From Haemaphysalis longicornis (Eukaryota > Arthropoda > Arachnida > Ixodida > Ixodidae), in the NCBI GenBank assembly GCA_013339765.2, contig CM023457.1, positions 47,885,847 to 47,949,846 of the forward strand: a DNA stretch of 64,000 nucleotides, read 5' to 3'. Shown here in pieces: positions 34,706-47,360 of this stretch; position 1 is the first letter of the stretch; each line of letters begins with the position of its first letter. The position numbers and the translations under genes are program-made. The notes beneath the pieces were generated by a model, which did no database searches, was not told the DNA's origin, and worked only from the letters and a program-made list of their open reading frames with translations.

Positions 34706-36166
34706 AACACTCTATATTAGATAGGAGGAAGCACAGTAACATAAACACGGAGTGCTCAGACAGTCAAGGTCGGGAACGAGATGCGGAGTGTGTTTGTTTC
34801 GCCTGATGACGTTGACGTTGTTTTAGGGCGAAGCCCCTTAAGGGTTCGGGCTGTTGGCGTCTCCTGTTGTCGTCGTAATCGTCGTCTCATGGAGTCACGG
34901 TACTAAAACACCTGGAAAGTGGTGTCCGCCTCGCGCTGGAGCACTTAGTACAGCGCACTAAAAAAACATCGGACACTCGTTTACGACTCGCGCTAGAGAG
35001 CTTCGTGCTTCAAAGACAAGAGACTTTTACAGCAAAGCTGTATACCTGTACCCCCCAATGGTTTCATCTCCGTTGGCAAAAACGCCAAGGCACCAAGAAT
35101 ACTCTTATACACTGCATGTTTCGCCCCTTCCCGGGTTAACGTTAGCGGAGATGTCCGGTGATTTTTTTCTCTGGTGCACACTTCAAGATAAGGTACTTTT
35201 TGCTGAGATAGGGAGGCGGCTTTCTCGAGAGGTCCTTCAGACAACGCGTTTAAATTTAGTGGATCCCATCGAATGATTGTGTTGGCGCGGTTGTCTCTGG
35301 AGTATCATGGCCAGGCAAGCGGTTTCCTTTGATTTCTGCCTACTTAGCTCAAAGTGCGCGCATCACGAGTTATTTTTCAGGAAAGATGCGGGCAGGGGTC
35401 TCATATCAGGTCACCGATCTTTCACAAGTGCCACGCGCCTCTTCATTCGCATATACCCACCTCGAAATTTATTTTTGGAGCCTTGGTTCAGTCGTCGCCA
35501 TGCCTGGTTGAGTAAAAAGGCTTTCGAGCTACCCCTGTTCTTTCTCACGAATGACAACTTTCACAGACTCGTGACAGCAGCAGGTATAGTCTGAAGTAGT
35601 GTGACTATACTCGGTTACAACTCAAGAACAGCAGAACCTCATGTAGTGTATCACTCCGCCAAAGCGCCGGACCCGTGACGTCAGTGCGCGCGCGTTTTGA
35701 AAGGGGTTTGGTATGAATGCGTGATATCGTCTGCCTTGTCTCACGCAGTTTGTTTGTCGTCACTGCAGCCGTTTATAAGCACGCCATGTTCAAAGTATTC
35801 CCAGTAACGCCCTACTTGCGCAGCGCGGAGAAACATCCGGCTACGGTGATAAGGCACAGCGGCAACTTCCGGTGCCGTTCTTAAGTTGTCACCGAGTATA
35901 GTTAAGATACAGAGTACCGCCACAGAGGCACGCAATTGAGCAACGGCGGCCATTTTGGTGGTTATCAGTGTTACCAGATTACCGCTTCTGCGGCCTCACC
36001 GTTAACTATGACGAGGTCCTTTATAAACAACACTGCCCAAGACGCAGAAACACGGCATCTTCGGACACACTTCTGCAGCTGAAATCCTGCGAAGCGCGTT
36101 ATCTTTGATTCGCGTTCAGAACGACGCCAGTCGCGCCCAGCCGCAGAGCAGGGAGGAAAAGCCAAG
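34706..36166. other. Unassigned stretch between gene B and hairpin 2
   Basis: This holds a repeat at 35350-35440 that is shared inverted with 40274-40360. It also holds a minus-strand 70-codon frame (35953-35741) with a good start context, ACCAAAATGGCCGCC; no domain is recognised, and AAAATGGCCGCC also occurs at 7765, hinting at a repeat. No other gene signal. Confidence 0.35.
35350..35440 (+). repeat. Dispersed repeat, shared inverted with 40274-40360
   Basis: ATCACGAGTTATTTTTCAGG, then AAGATGCGGGCAG and TCATATCAGG-CA-CGA-CT, match the minus strand of 40274-40360. Both are AG-ended like a splice acceptor, but they occur outside any visible gene. Confidence 0.6.
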
Positions 36167-36178
36167 ACTACCATAATT

Positions 36179-36323
36179 CTTGGATAAAACCAGCGCGAAC
36201 TCAGACAAAGACGAAGGAAGTGCAACACAAGGACAGCCGCTGGGCTTGCACTTCCGTTCGTCTTTGTCTGAGTTCGCGCTGGTTTTATCCAAGCATGTCT
36301 TTCCAACTAGCTCAGCTTGCAAC
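36179..36323. mobile_element. Hairpin (foldback) insertion 2
   Basis: The inverted arms 36179-36225 and 36246-36293 contain GGATAAAACCAGCGCGAACT and its reverse complement. The right end carries the tag AAGCATGTCTTTCCAACTAG, then CTCAGCTTGC. The target duplication is ACTACCATAATT (36167-36178) and ACTACCATTATT (36324-36335), 12 bp with one mismatch. Confidence 0.85.
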
Positions 36324-36401
36324 ACTACCATTATTGATCGACAGAAACGCATAAACAACAAAACGGCGGTGCCCATGAACCGTCGCGGTGTAAACAAGTT
36401 T

Positions 36402-37700
36402 TATTTATTTTATTTATTTAGAGATACTGCCAATCTCGTGAGAGATCATAGCAGGTGGGCAAAAAAAAGTACATTGAAGTGTAAAAAATGTGTCACAGAT
36501 GTGATAGTCAGTACTAAATGCATAGCAATACAGCGCACAATAATAATGTATAATAACAGAACGGTTTCAGTGATCATGGTGTGCATATTACTGGCATTAA
36601 TACACTCTGACATCACTAAAAGCAAACTCACACAGTTTCATGTCTGAAAAGGTTTACATTTGGTTGATCCTTTCAGCAAAACATACAGGCATAAAAGCAA
36701 TCGAACTGTAAAATATTCAGAGTAATACATACAAACAGACGATGACAGGCAGTTTATAATACGGGTAGCGCCAGATGGTTAGAGCTAAAAAAATTAAATT
36801 TGCACCATTTGCTTTTCCACAAGTTTTAAAAAAGTTGTCATTGAAGTGGCACTCGTGATGAATGGGCTTAGTTTGTTCCATTCTCTTATCGCTAGAGGGA
36901 AAAAGGAGTTCCTGAGACAGTTAGTGCGGCAAGGGAATTCAGTGAGTGTAAAAGAGTGCTTATTACGCGTCGGTCATGTCTGTACGACCGAGATGAGGTT
37001 TGTGGTACTAATGTTCATCTGATTATGAATCAATTGGAACAGGAACTTTAAACGAGCACGAGGTCGCGGGTTCGATTCCCGGCCGCGGCGGCCGCTTTTC
37101 TGATGGAGGCGAGAAGCAAAAACGCCCGTGTGTACGAGATTTCGGAGCACGATAAAGATCCCCAGGTGGTCAAAATTAATCCGGAGCCCTCCACTACGGC
37201 GCGCCTCATCGCCTGCGTTGCGTCGGCGCGTTAAACCCCACAATCAAATCAATCAAGGAACTTCGAACGCGCTAATTTCGCCCTATTTTTCACGGTCAAC
37301 AACTCACCTTTTTTTAATAACTCGGAACGTGACTCTGTTATTTTGTATTTGTTGAATATAAACCTAACCGCTTTCCGTTGTATTGCTTCGACTTTGTTAA
37401 TATGCACTCTTTCGGAAGGGAACCAGACGATGTTTGCGTACTCTAAGATTGTTTTGACGAGTGTTTCACGTAAGCAGCTTTGTCTCAGGTGGCGCGAGAT
37501 GCAGGCGGCGCCTGATAAAAAATAGCCGTTTCAGAGCGGATGATGTAATGTTGTTGATGTGGGATCGCCACCTAAGATAATGCGTTATGGTGATCCCTAA
37601 GTATTTATACTCTGTCACCCTGGTAAGGGGCGTGTCGTTTATCGTGTACGAAAATTCAGAAATACATTTTTTTTGTCATGTGATGCAAACTCACGAATGA
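36402..37700 (-). mobile_element. CR1-like LINE 3' part, interrupted by a SINE
   Basis: On the minus strand the reverse-transcriptase thumb region reads LVKTILEYANIVWFPSERVH, KVEAIQRKAVRFIFNKYKI and NRAKFARSKFL. The SINE at 37049-37255 then interrupts it, and it resumes as LIHNQMNISTTNLIS, then LRNSFFPLAIREWNKLSPF. This is the standard C-terminus of CR1/L2-type LINEs. The 3' end is the plus-strand run TTTTATTTATTTTATTTATT near 36400. The upstream two-thirds are missing. Confidence 0.75.
37049..37255 (+). mobile_element. 5'-truncated Ruka-like SINE nested in LINE (copy 4)
   Basis: Starts within the tRNA head at GAGCACGAGGTCGCGGGTTC and keeps the body and the CAATCAAATCAATCA tail. The target duplication AGGAACTT is at 37041-37048 and 37256-37263. 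Removing it restores the LINE frame around KFARSKFL-FQLIHNQMN. Confidence 0.85.
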
Positions 37701-39293
37701 TCACGGCAGTGACGTGGAACAATAGGAGGACAGAGTGCCGATACTCTGTAGCCTTATCCAGTGGCACTAGTCTGAAGTGCAGGCGACAGGAAGGAATGCA
37801 GAGTAAAATGACGTGATGAAGGGGGATACCTTAAATAAAGGCAACATGTTCAGTTTGGTGCCGCGGGAAACGCGAGTGGCGACATGGGAAACAATGAAGG
37901 TTTCGCTGCCTTTAGCGAGCAAATTTTGTCGGCAGCTCGGCAAAAACCGATGCAGGACATCCACTTTCGTTATAGGGTATCCATCGAAACAAATCAAAGC
38001 CGGCTAAAAGAAAGGACACTACGGAAGGGTTCTCCAAAAAAGCCGAAACTTTTAGGCTCAGCGATTCAAAGCCCGAGAGAGTATCTCATGGGGGGCTTCA
38101 TAGGTCACTTTGCGCGCACTTTTTTAAACTCTGCGTTGTGGTACAGCGGAGCTCATTCAAATTAAACGAGAGGAATGGTCGAAAGCATACTTCGTAATAT
38201 TGGAGGAAACAAAATGCAACGCTTTGCTTTTCACCCACCTTCTCGGGGACTCTTTAACCGTTAACGCGCTAACATATTACCAGGCATATTACCGGCTATG
38301 AAACTGAAAGAAAACGTCGTTATGAAAGAAAAAAAGGCTTAAAATGCAATGCTATAGACTCCTAAAACAGAGAAAAAGCCCTGGACTCCTCTAATCCTTC
38401 AATTTCCCACCGTACTCTACCAACTATACTAAAAGTTGTTGGAGTATTTAAAAAAAATGAACGCATAAGAATCTGCCCCCGCATGACATCGAAAACACAA
38501 ATAATATATAGAATCCGTAACTGGGGTGCACATGCATAATGCACCATGCCTGTTTATGTTTCCTCTATATCATTCTGTGCATCTTTATTTGATTCGCAGC
38601 CTCTGTATGCATGAAGTTTGGTTTTACGAAGTGCTGACCCGCATAAAGTTTTCGTTCCTTTAGAATTACTAGTTTCGTCCGCATTTGTCTTAAATACGGG
38701 TTCTCGACTAATCCTGAGTGCGCCACAGAGCAAGTAGTGAGGGGTCAATCGAAGCTGTAAAGCCATAAACAGAACAAACTTCGGCTCCCAGCTTTGGGAC
38801 ACTAAATTCAGTAAATTAGCGCATGCTTCCAAGCTTCAAACATGCAGGGCACAAGCGAGCTGAAAGACGAGGCTTTCCTCGAAGCTGACAGCATCACCCA
38901 TACCCAGCTTTCTCGCTCAAAATTACAACCTCTCGGGAACCTATAAAAACCACTTTAGGAAAATGATAGTTGGCATAAAGTTAGAAGTCAACGTGAAGAT
39001 TAAAACGCTAAAAAACATTCCAGGTTTCTGAATATTTTTTTTTTTGTGTAATTCGCTGTCAAATCTAACTCCCCATGCATTTCTGTGGGATAGTTCCCAT
39101 AGCTCAGGAACCCAGTCGCGCAACGTGCGCGAATTGAAACTGTGCACAAAGCAAGTATTCACCCCAAATATTAGCTGTGCAAAAGAACGTTTCCTTTCGC
39201 TAAAAAATTGCAGAGTAATCACTGTTGAAAGGACTGCCATGAGCGGGAAAGCTGCACATGCCTTTTAACTCCCGCGAGGAGCTCCGATTGCTG
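37701..39293. other. Unassigned stretch
   Basis: Short frames on both strands with no domain or splice support. Base composition is moderately AT-rich. I see no SINE or inverted repeat in this interval. Confidence 0.4.
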
Positions 39294-39306
39294 CAGCCTT
39301 GCGTCT

Positions 39307-39510
39307 TCTCAGAAGGGGTAAACTACGCTAAGGAAGACGCTACACAGAGAGAGGTACACAAAGACAGGCGCAGACGTGCAACTAACGATGCCGTTAGTGA
39401 GAGGTTGCAAGTCTGCGCCTGTCTCTGTGTACCTCTCCCTGTGTAACGTCTTCCTCAGCGTAGTTTACCCCTTCTGAGAAAATGCACCAACTCGCCCAAC
39501 AACAAGTACT
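39307..39510. mobile_element. Hairpin (foldback) insertion 3
   Basis: The arms 39316-39386 and 39402-39472 are near-perfect inverted copies (GGGTAAACTACGCTAAGGAA at left, TTCCTCAGCGTAGTTTACCC at right). The right end has the tag AAATGCACCAACTCGCCCAA. A perfect 13-bp target duplication CAGCCTTGCGTCT flanks it at 39294-39306 and 39511-39523. This is the clearest member of the family. Confidence 0.92.
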
Positions 39511-39523
39511 CAGCCTTGCGTCT

Positions 39524-40273
39524 GCAGACATTATCTGATTTGGTTTTTTTCTACATATGAGCACGGGGAAGTGTGAACACTACAATTGTAAAATGGTTCA
39601 CACCCGCACGGCCTAGCAATAACACGAGAAACCAGCCTTGGCTTAAAGAAAAATTACACCTTTGAACCTTAAAAAACAAAAAAAAACATCTGTTGGCAGG
39701 GCATTTCGTTCATTACATTACCTCGAAAAGGGTGTTATTTTTGTGTATTTGTTGTGATGTAAGGGCGTGAGTTACAGACAAAAATTGCCTTCAGATGTAA
39801 ATTATTCTAAATTGTGGGACACCAGAAACAGAGTGTGAAGCCAGTACTTACAATGCGTGTGCATTTCAAGTGAGTGGCCGCAAGCCTACAAAATGGACCA
39901 AACGTGGCCGAAGTTTAGGGCTATTGATCAGACCAAAGTGCTGGCTTTTGCTGGAATGCAAGTGCTTACACTCGCCTAACGTTTTTACTCTTGCAGACAC
40001 ATAAGGTAAAGCGTGTTATGCGGCAACTTTTTGTACGTTTATGAAACATGCATTTCGAAAAGTTTCTAAGCATGTAAAATCAACAAGTAAAAGGTTATCG
40101 TTCTGCAAAGTTTTATCTCCGCTCTTACGTCTTTATGCAACGAGTCTGTCAAAAATGTGTTCCGTGAAATACAGGGATATATCGTGTTTCGTGGAATACA
40201 GGGATATATCGAATGCGTGTTTAAACACCCAGACATTACAACAACTGCGATTACTACAATAAAAAAAAATTCT
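39524..40273. other. Unassigned stretch with a short tandem duplication
   Basis: No gene. At 40164-40215 a 27-base unit (TACAGGGATATATCG core) is repeated once in tandem. Confidence 0.45.
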
Positions 40274-40360
40274 GAAGACGCACGTGGCGTTAGTGAGAGG
40301 TCGCTGCCCTGATATAAGAACGCTGCCCGTATCTTGCCTGAAAAGTAACTCGCGATGCCA
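40274..40360 (-). repeat. Dispersed repeat, partner of 35350-35440
   Basis: On the minus strand this reads ATCGCGAGTTACTTTTCAGG, then CAAGATACGGGCAG and TCTTATATCAGGGCAGCGAC. It is the inverted partner of the copy at 35350. Confidence 0.6.
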
Positions 40361-40390
40361 GCCGTTCTATGTAAGGAGGCAACCATCAAA

Positions 40391-40870
40391 GCAAGCAGGT
40401 CGCCAAGCCAACAAACGTCAGGACAAACCGTGCGAACACAACCATTCGGTGAGACCTACAAGCTCCCAAAGCGTCGTCTCGAGGGTCACTTGAGAAAGCC
40501 GCCTCTCTAATCTCAGCAAATCCATGCCTTATCTTGAATGTGTACGTTATAGAAAAACAACTTGGTGAGAAAAAAAACAAGACTGGAAGTCCCAGGTGTT
40601 ATCTTCGACTGTTTGAGTTCTAGGCGTTTATTTTCATCTTCTGCTTCATGTCATTCATTCTAAAATGTATACCGACTGTTTATGCTGGCGGGAGAAAGAA
40701 TACACAGCCTTACCTTTCCCACAAGAATCCCCCTCTCCTCGCCTCAACCGAACCAGGAACTTCAGCTGAGTTCACTGAAAGAAATTGCAGACCGAAAAAC
40801 AGGAAGCGCATATCGCTTCCTGCTTATCTCGAGCTCTCGCCGAGAGCTGAGTGCCCAAGTAGAGGAACCA
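40391..40870 (+). promoter_or_regulatory. Shared upstream flank and promoter block of gene C
   Basis: From CAAGCAGGTCGCCAAGCCAA onward this is paralogous to the flank of copy D (about 46955) and, in part, of gene A. The proximal block GCGCATATCGCTTCCTGCTT, then ATCTCGAGCTCTCGCCGAGA, at about 40808-40850 is conserved with B, A and D. No clear TATA is visible in C. Confidence 0.5.
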
Positions 40871-40951
40871 GATCCGAGAACGCTTTGCAGAAGTCCCTCT
40901 TAGAGGAGATACGACGCTTTCCGAGCATCGGCAGCGTTTCTTTAGCCAGAA

Positions 40952-43900
40952 ATGCCAGGTCCCAAGATGTATTGCGCACTGCTCCTGGCCTGCCTGCTGG
41001 CCCCGGCTTTTGGAGCGAGCCGCCAGCGCCGCACCAATGTCTTCGGCATGGCAGCATGTATGACGAGGAATGCCGCTGCGTTGCTCTCCAGTGACGCCCT
41101 CTGCGCGGCGGGAAAACTGCAGTCTGCGTACGACGAGATGAGGTCGGCCAACTGCATCAACTGCGACAAGTAAGCTTCCGCTATGGTTAATGTCTCTCCA
41201 CAGAAGAAAGGCGATTCCAACTGAGGATCACTGGAGACAATAGACACTATTTTGTTTATATTTCGTGGAAGCACGAGGCAGTAACCTGGAGTTGGGCAAT
41301 CAAGAAACTTTTTAGATGGATTTAGCCTGAAACAGTAATCATACTTGACGCCAGCCTATACCTGGAGGGTCAGAACCTAGCCGTAATTTGGAATTGTGTA
41401 ATGAGCACGGTAACAATCAACCTATTCAAGTGATTCGCAACAATATCATTCTTTCGAGGAACGTTTACCACCCTTCGCGCTGTACAGTTAAAGGGGCCAT
41501 GCAGACAAAATGCGTTTGTTTTATTCGAACGTCTTCGCGTTTTATAGTGCCCCCAGCGCTTGTCCGGCAGCAAACGATGCTGTATTCACTGAGAAATTAA
41601 TAAATTCTGTTAAAATTTTGATTCTCCCGTCAAATCGTGTGGTTCCGTGACGTCTGCCATGAAGTCACAGCGGGGGGTATTCAAATTATATTCCAGTGCG
41701 TCATTAGGCTCTGCTGTCTTGCTTACCGTCAGTCCTCTCAGATGGCGCTACACTACGGAGCCGCGACCGTCGTCCGCGGTTGCTTTATTTTGACTGTATT
41801 TGCACATGGCTTGTTTTTGTTACGGTAGAAAGTAATCGTTTCGTGAAATATGGGGTTCGACAAACAGGGCCACGTAAAAGAACGTCGCTTGCGTCAATGT
41901 GCCAGTGTCGTGTAAGACAACTCCAAAGCGGCGGACTACTGTGCAACTATAACAAGTGCAGTGCGCCCAGTACCAACAGCAGTGCACATCAGGACTTCTA
42001 AGTTTACGTGTATTGCCGTAACTTTCATTGTTTACCCCGCCGTTCTTGCTGCTACGAAGTGAATATGCATTACATTTAAGGTGCAAATAGCTCCTTCGGT
42101 AAGCTTATAAGACCTGCCTAATTTGCGTTTGCTTTTGTCGGCCTAAGCCAATCGCAGAGCTGGGCATATGGCATCATAGGTTCTGTTGCGGGAAATGAGC
42201 TAGTGGGTCTCATATCCATTTCCTTCTTTCCTAATTATATAGCTTGTTTGAGCGAAGTGTGCGTTAAAAGTTGTGTCAGTATGATTCTAAGGAGGCAATC
42301 TTTCGAATGAACTAAACTTGTGTTTTGTCTGCATGACCCGTTTAAACTTGTAACGCTTTCCCTTAGCTCTTGTTTTGTATACGGCCTAAAAAGCGGCAGC
42401 TCGACACATGATTATCTTCCTTTGTCGAAGTGTTATGTAGCATGCCGGAAAACGTCGTATTCTAAGAAATGCTGCGCAGTACTACGCAGTAAAAAATTAT
42501 TTAAACGTATTTCATAAGTTCATTAGTAGTATAAAAATGCCTTTAGCCCTCCATCCACTTTCTCAATGTTGGAGGGTACCAACATGCGTAGATCCTTTCG
42601 GCTGTGATTTGAAAGGTTAGCCACTACCATGTACAGGTGAACGAATCAAGCAAGCCACACAGTTCCAACAATTGAATCGTAACTATGCTACCGAAACTCG
42701 TTTGCTGAGAAGAACCAAATTTAGGGGCTTTTAGCTGTAGATCAGTACAAATACTGAAAGGCGGGAAAATAATTCATAGCATACTATGTGATGACTACCT
42801 CTAGGGCACCCAGAAATGGCACGAATAGATGCCGCTGATAGAAAACATATGGTATTCGTCCAGCGTCAAAAGTGAAAGACGGCCTCAGGGGCATTGCCAG
42901 TTTTGGTGTAAACCTTAGCGGGGGTATGACCAAAAGTATCGGTACGGCCGATTAGCCGCCTGCTTATTTGCAGCTTGCTTCGCTGATCCCTGTCTGCTTA
43001 ATGGGATAGATTACTGGCTAAACTACTCTCCTGGTGACGCTATTGGCGGTGAGCGCGACCACGGGCGGCGCCGCGAGGCACGTCTCCTTGGCGTCGGCTG
43101 AGGGATTCTCGCATTTGTCATCTGCTTCACTGGGGCTCGCTCTCCCGTCTATTTCTTTGCCCGCGGTTGACTTTAGTGCTTGTCCTCACCAGACTTTGCG
43201 GATGCGCCACTTTTTACAATTATAACAGACATAAAATGGCATTGACTAGCGAAAGAGCTGATTTAAAGTATAGTTTTTGATGCCGCTCCGGAAGAAACAT
43301 TGCCGGCGTCGCCCCATTCCTGCGACGCTGGTCCCATGCGGAGCGCGAAGAGTCGGAGCTAGGCGTCAGCTTCTGTGTCGAGCAATCTTTCGAACGAAGG
43401 GAACAGCCAGAGTCTAATAACCGGAAATAGCGAAAATGAGAGACCAAAACAAATTCCAGGCCTTCGGGGCTGTCGGCTTTGGCAGAAGGCATTACGATCC
43501 CCAGTAATCGTATGTAAGGTAAAACAGTTTTTGGAATCTTGCCGAGCGCTCCAAAGTATTGTATTACATCACTTTATGTTGTCATGGCATGAAAGTGGGC
43601 CGACATGCAGTATGGGGCGCAAAAAATGTAGGTTGAGTTCCAAATAACCTACTGTGTGTATAGGCGCGCGCTGGTTTTATACCAGGCTTCTAACCAATAT
43701 GGGGGCTTATTAAAAATAAAGGAGTCACGTATAGTAAAAATACAGTAACGCTATGCTTCTTGCACTTTCTTCTATTCAAATCATATGTTGGGCGTCGCCA
43801 TTCACCGAATTTCCACACTAGGAGACTTGGAATGGTCAGTTCGGAGCGCTGTGATGAAGACGGCCGACAGAGACTTCTTAGAGCGTGGTGCATTCAAACT

Positions 43901-44224
43901 GAACGAGGTTGAGTTTTGTTTTAGCGGTCTCCTTAATGGCCTCTCGGTATTTCAAATTTGAAGCTCCGCCCCCTGGTTCCCCTCCGCAGGTACTTCCACT
44001 GCATTGGAAACTACAGGGCGATGAACCAGTGCGGAAACTCGGATGCAGCCAGGCGTGCGGCCGAAGCCGTGAGCAACTGTCGCGAGGAGGCCGACGGCGG
44101 AGGTGCTGACAGCGCAGCCGACCAGGAGGCCAACCGCTACGGCCGTGGCGGAGGAGACTGCGCCCACCGATACTTGGCCGCCGTGCGCTGCGCGTACAAC
44201 CCGGATACCAAGACATGCGGCTAA
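40952..44224 (+). CDS. Small secreted ten-cysteine protein, copy C (two exons, intact)
   Basis: Exon 1 is 40952-41169 and exon 2 is 43990-44224. The donor reads GACAA|GTAAGC and the acceptor CCTCCGCAG|GTACTT, with phase 2 matched on both sides. The product is 150 residues. A signal peptide (MYCALLLACLLAPAFGA) precedes a basic start SRQRR. The ten cysteines fall as AAC, LC, NCINC, FHC, QC, SNC, GGDC, VRC and TC. Exon 2 begins YFHCIGNYRAMNQCGN, has an acidic/glycine-rich linker (REEADGGGADSAADQE) and ends NPDTKTCG. This is the best-preserved member and the reference for the family. The exon 1 cysteines are split from the exon 2 cysteines by a 2.8-kb intron that hosts a TTAA-flanked transposon. 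I do not recognise a named family. Export and disulphide bonding are inferred. Confidence 0.78.
41492..42341. mobile_element. Compact TTAA-flanked element in gene C intron
   Basis: The ends AGGGGCCATGCAGACAAAA (left) and TTTTGTCTGCATGACCCGT (right) are inverted repeats flanked by TTAA at 41488-41491 and 42342-42345. The subterminal region matches 25565-25804 and the left end of the 6328 element. At 850 bases with no recognisable THAP or transposase it is non-autonomous. Confidence 0.75.
42346..43989. other. Remainder of gene C intron
   Basis: No gene or repeat recognised. The 3' splice site is preceded by TCCGCCCCCTGGTTCCCCTC, a good pyrimidine tract. Confidence 0.45.
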
Positions 44225-46099
44225 GCTATAATACTACCTTGACTCAGGGAATGAGATACACTAGCACTTTTTTTGCAAGGCGTAGCGTCGGAGGGCTGCC
44301 AACCTCTGGTGTTCAATTATCCTTAAACAATACCTTCAGAAGTCTAACATACTAACGAAACCTTCTGAAGTTTTGTAGCGGGGATTCTTGTTGTGGAATT
44401 ATTTCGAGATGTCAGCACTGGTTTTTCTTCGCCGTTATGGTGGTTGCAAGCAACGGTTCAGCAGTTGTAGTTGAACGGCTTTATACAGGGATAAAATATT
44501 AGGAAGAATTTCCCCCTTAGAGTAGTTGAATGGATTCGGAGCATATATCTCATCAGGACTATTCTTTGGGATGGATGGGCTTTTAGTTTCTTTTCTAATA
44601 AAGAGATTATTTTCGGTGCGACCTGCAGTGGTTTGCTTCCCCGAACTTCCCTTCTGCCGAAGTATACGTACGGGCATGTTACAGAAACGTATGCCTCCAC
44701 CACAGAACAAAAGTCATATTTCAAAGAGCGACTAAGTTGAATGCTTGAACATATTCGAGATCCTTACCGAATGTTACCGATGGTAAGCCTCGATGTACAG
44801 GTATTCGAACGTCTGCATTGGAAGAACATTTTGCTAATATCCGTTTCCCTCTTGGTGCAGAGCCTACAAAGTTTGCCAGTTCAGATAAAAGAGGCGTACT
44901 CCCTCTCCTTAGGATGAAATTATGTTATTCATACTAACGCAGCACACACAATTTTCGGTCACTGATCCTCGCCACCGAACACGCCGCTTCCACTTCATTC
45001 CGCATCACACCCGCCTGACTCGAACGAGCCAAAATAGGCATATGTTTATCCTAAGTATGCCGAATACCGCAGTGTACTCTGGGCTACAACTCAATCCCAG
45101 CAGCTCACGCTCGAAATTCCACCAGACCCATCAGCTAAAGGGAGGGAGGGAGAGGGGGAGTGCATGAGACACACCTCTCCTATACCCACAGTGAGGGCCA
45201 TGAGAGAATAGAGTAGGCTAGATAGGTTAGATAACTAGGTGATCACATTGTAGAGCTAGACATGACACTCAAAAACCCCCCCCTCCCACCACCACCGCTC
45301 TTCCCAGCTATTATCATGGACTGGCGGGACCTTCGGAAGGCACGGCGAGCAGAGGAGTGGGATGGGCGAAGCTGCTCCTGGTGGACGTACGGGATCACCC
45401 AAAAACTTATTTGTGGGAAGCTCTCAAATGCATCACAAAGCGATGGCGCACGCAAAAGCACAAGTAGTCTGTGAGCCCGAAGACTTGGTTTATTGCACCT
45501 TATAGCTCCAAAATGGTTAAAAAAAATTAAAACCAGTTCCAGCCAGTTCTAAATCGGCTGAACAGCAGGACTACGGTTTCTTGTTTGGGTTTGCCTGAAT
45601 TCTGCAGCTCGCGCAAGAGAGTTATCAGTTCCTTTCCTCCATGCATCAGTTAAACGTCAGCGGCGGGAGGCTTTCGCATCGGGATAGAGAGGAACCCGCG
45701 TCTGCGAGACCACTGCGCCCATTATCGGTGTGTCTTAATGCCTAATGCCACCGGCGAGGCGGTTTGCACACTCACCGATGGAGGCCGCCTGCGGATCTGA
45801 GAACCTGCCCCTACCCCTGCGTGACACACGAGCTTCAGCAGGCGAATGACAAGGCGCGGCCGAAAACAGCTCCCCTGCTAAAAGAACCGGCTAACCAAGA
45901 CGTCATCAAGAGAGCGTCCGCCGAAATACTTCGACCGACATCAATCCTCTCTGGAATACGGGATCGCAGAAGCAGAAAATACGGGAGCGAGGTAAAACGT
46001 GCGCACATCTTTGCCCCCTGCTCAGACCGTATAATTAAAAGAATGCTTAGAAACCTAAACAAACGGTCAATCGCCTACTTCCATATTCTTTCACAAGGA
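44225..46099. other. Unassigned stretch between gene C and unit D
   Basis: A plus-strand 114-codon frame (45764-46108) and several shorter ones have no recognised domain. A purine run AGGGAGGGAGGGAGAGGGGG lies near 45140. No SINE is present. Confidence 0.35.
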
Positions 46100-47360
46100 T
46101 TAGATTAAAAGCGCTGTTCCCAAGGAATTCTCTCCTGTGAACGTTTCTTGATTTAAATCTGGGCCAGCAGGTTTGTAAAAAACATTTCACTAAACTCATG
46201 TATAGGGAAAAATCTTCAACGAATCTTTTTGGGTGGAATAAACAGGCTGATGCAAGAACAGGCACTGTCACCTAACATGTGTGGTTCACCTCAGGCAATA
46301 GAACAATCTACGAAGGGAACCTTCATCCCCGTGCATAGGTACTGTAAGAGGATTGGACATGACCAAGGCATTTAATAGACTATCCCACTCAGCTATCCTG
46401 GCATAGCTTGAGCGCATAAGACCAGGTATGCGGGTATGCAGCCATATTTGCGCCGTCCTATTTCTCAAAAGAAGCGCGATAGCATTTCAGGTGGCTCATA
46501 ATCACCAGAGCTCCGCCTGCCATTGCCACCAGAGCTAAGCCTGCCAGAGTTCCACCTCGATCCCTCTACTGTTCAATCTAGTAGGTTCACACATATCACC
46601 CTCTTTCTACCGAGTGTCCATGTATTCCGATGGGTCATTTAAAAAAAATGATTCATGTATTAGCGAAACCCTTAAAAGTGGTGCTACAACCCTTTCCACA
46701 TAGAGCCCGTGCGACGGGCCTTGAGTTGTCTACTACAGAGTCCTGCTGGATCTCTTGTCTTGCTAAAGACTGCGACCCTTGCAAGAGTCTTCCTCCCATG
46801 TCTTAGCGGACGGTAAACCTGTACCACGGGTATCCGCCGACTAATTGAACGGTCGCTGTGCTTCACTGAGACGCCTGCGCATATTCTCGCTCAAGAAGGG
46901 AAAACCGGGACTCAGGTTGCTCGCTGTTCGAGGTAACGATACATAGTCATAACAAGCCACCCGCCGACCCAAGGGAAAACAGGCCGAACCACCAAAACAC
47001 AATTTATAAGAGAGGTCAAAAAGCTTTTCGTGTGTCGCCTCAAGAGCCACTTGAGGAAACGGCCTCACCTAGCTTAGCAAAAGTTTCCTTATCTTCAACA
47101 AAACATATAAAACAACTTCATGTGGAGAGCAAGAAACACACAAGCAAACAAAGAACTAGGCGTATCTGGTACTCATTCCTTATCTCTGAGGCCTGTGTGC
47201 TGACTTCCAAGCCTTCTTTCTATTCCAAGATGTTCTGCGAGTGTTTATCCATGCGGGAGGGTGAAATACGCAACATGAACTCTCCTATTAGAGTGCCCCT
47301 ACCCCAGCATCAACCGAACCGCGTACTCGTGCAGCTTACCTTGGCTGTGAGAGTTTAATT
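46100..47360 (+). repeat. Duplicated flank of unit D with LINE relic
   Basis: Paralogous to 12010-13152 (gene A flank), including the decayed LINE reverse transcriptase: INRLMQEQALSPNMCG corresponds to VNRLIEEQQLLSNVYG. The distal part also matches the flank of gene C. Unlike unit A it has no inverted-arm transposon, so it represents the empty state of that site. Confidence 0.65.
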
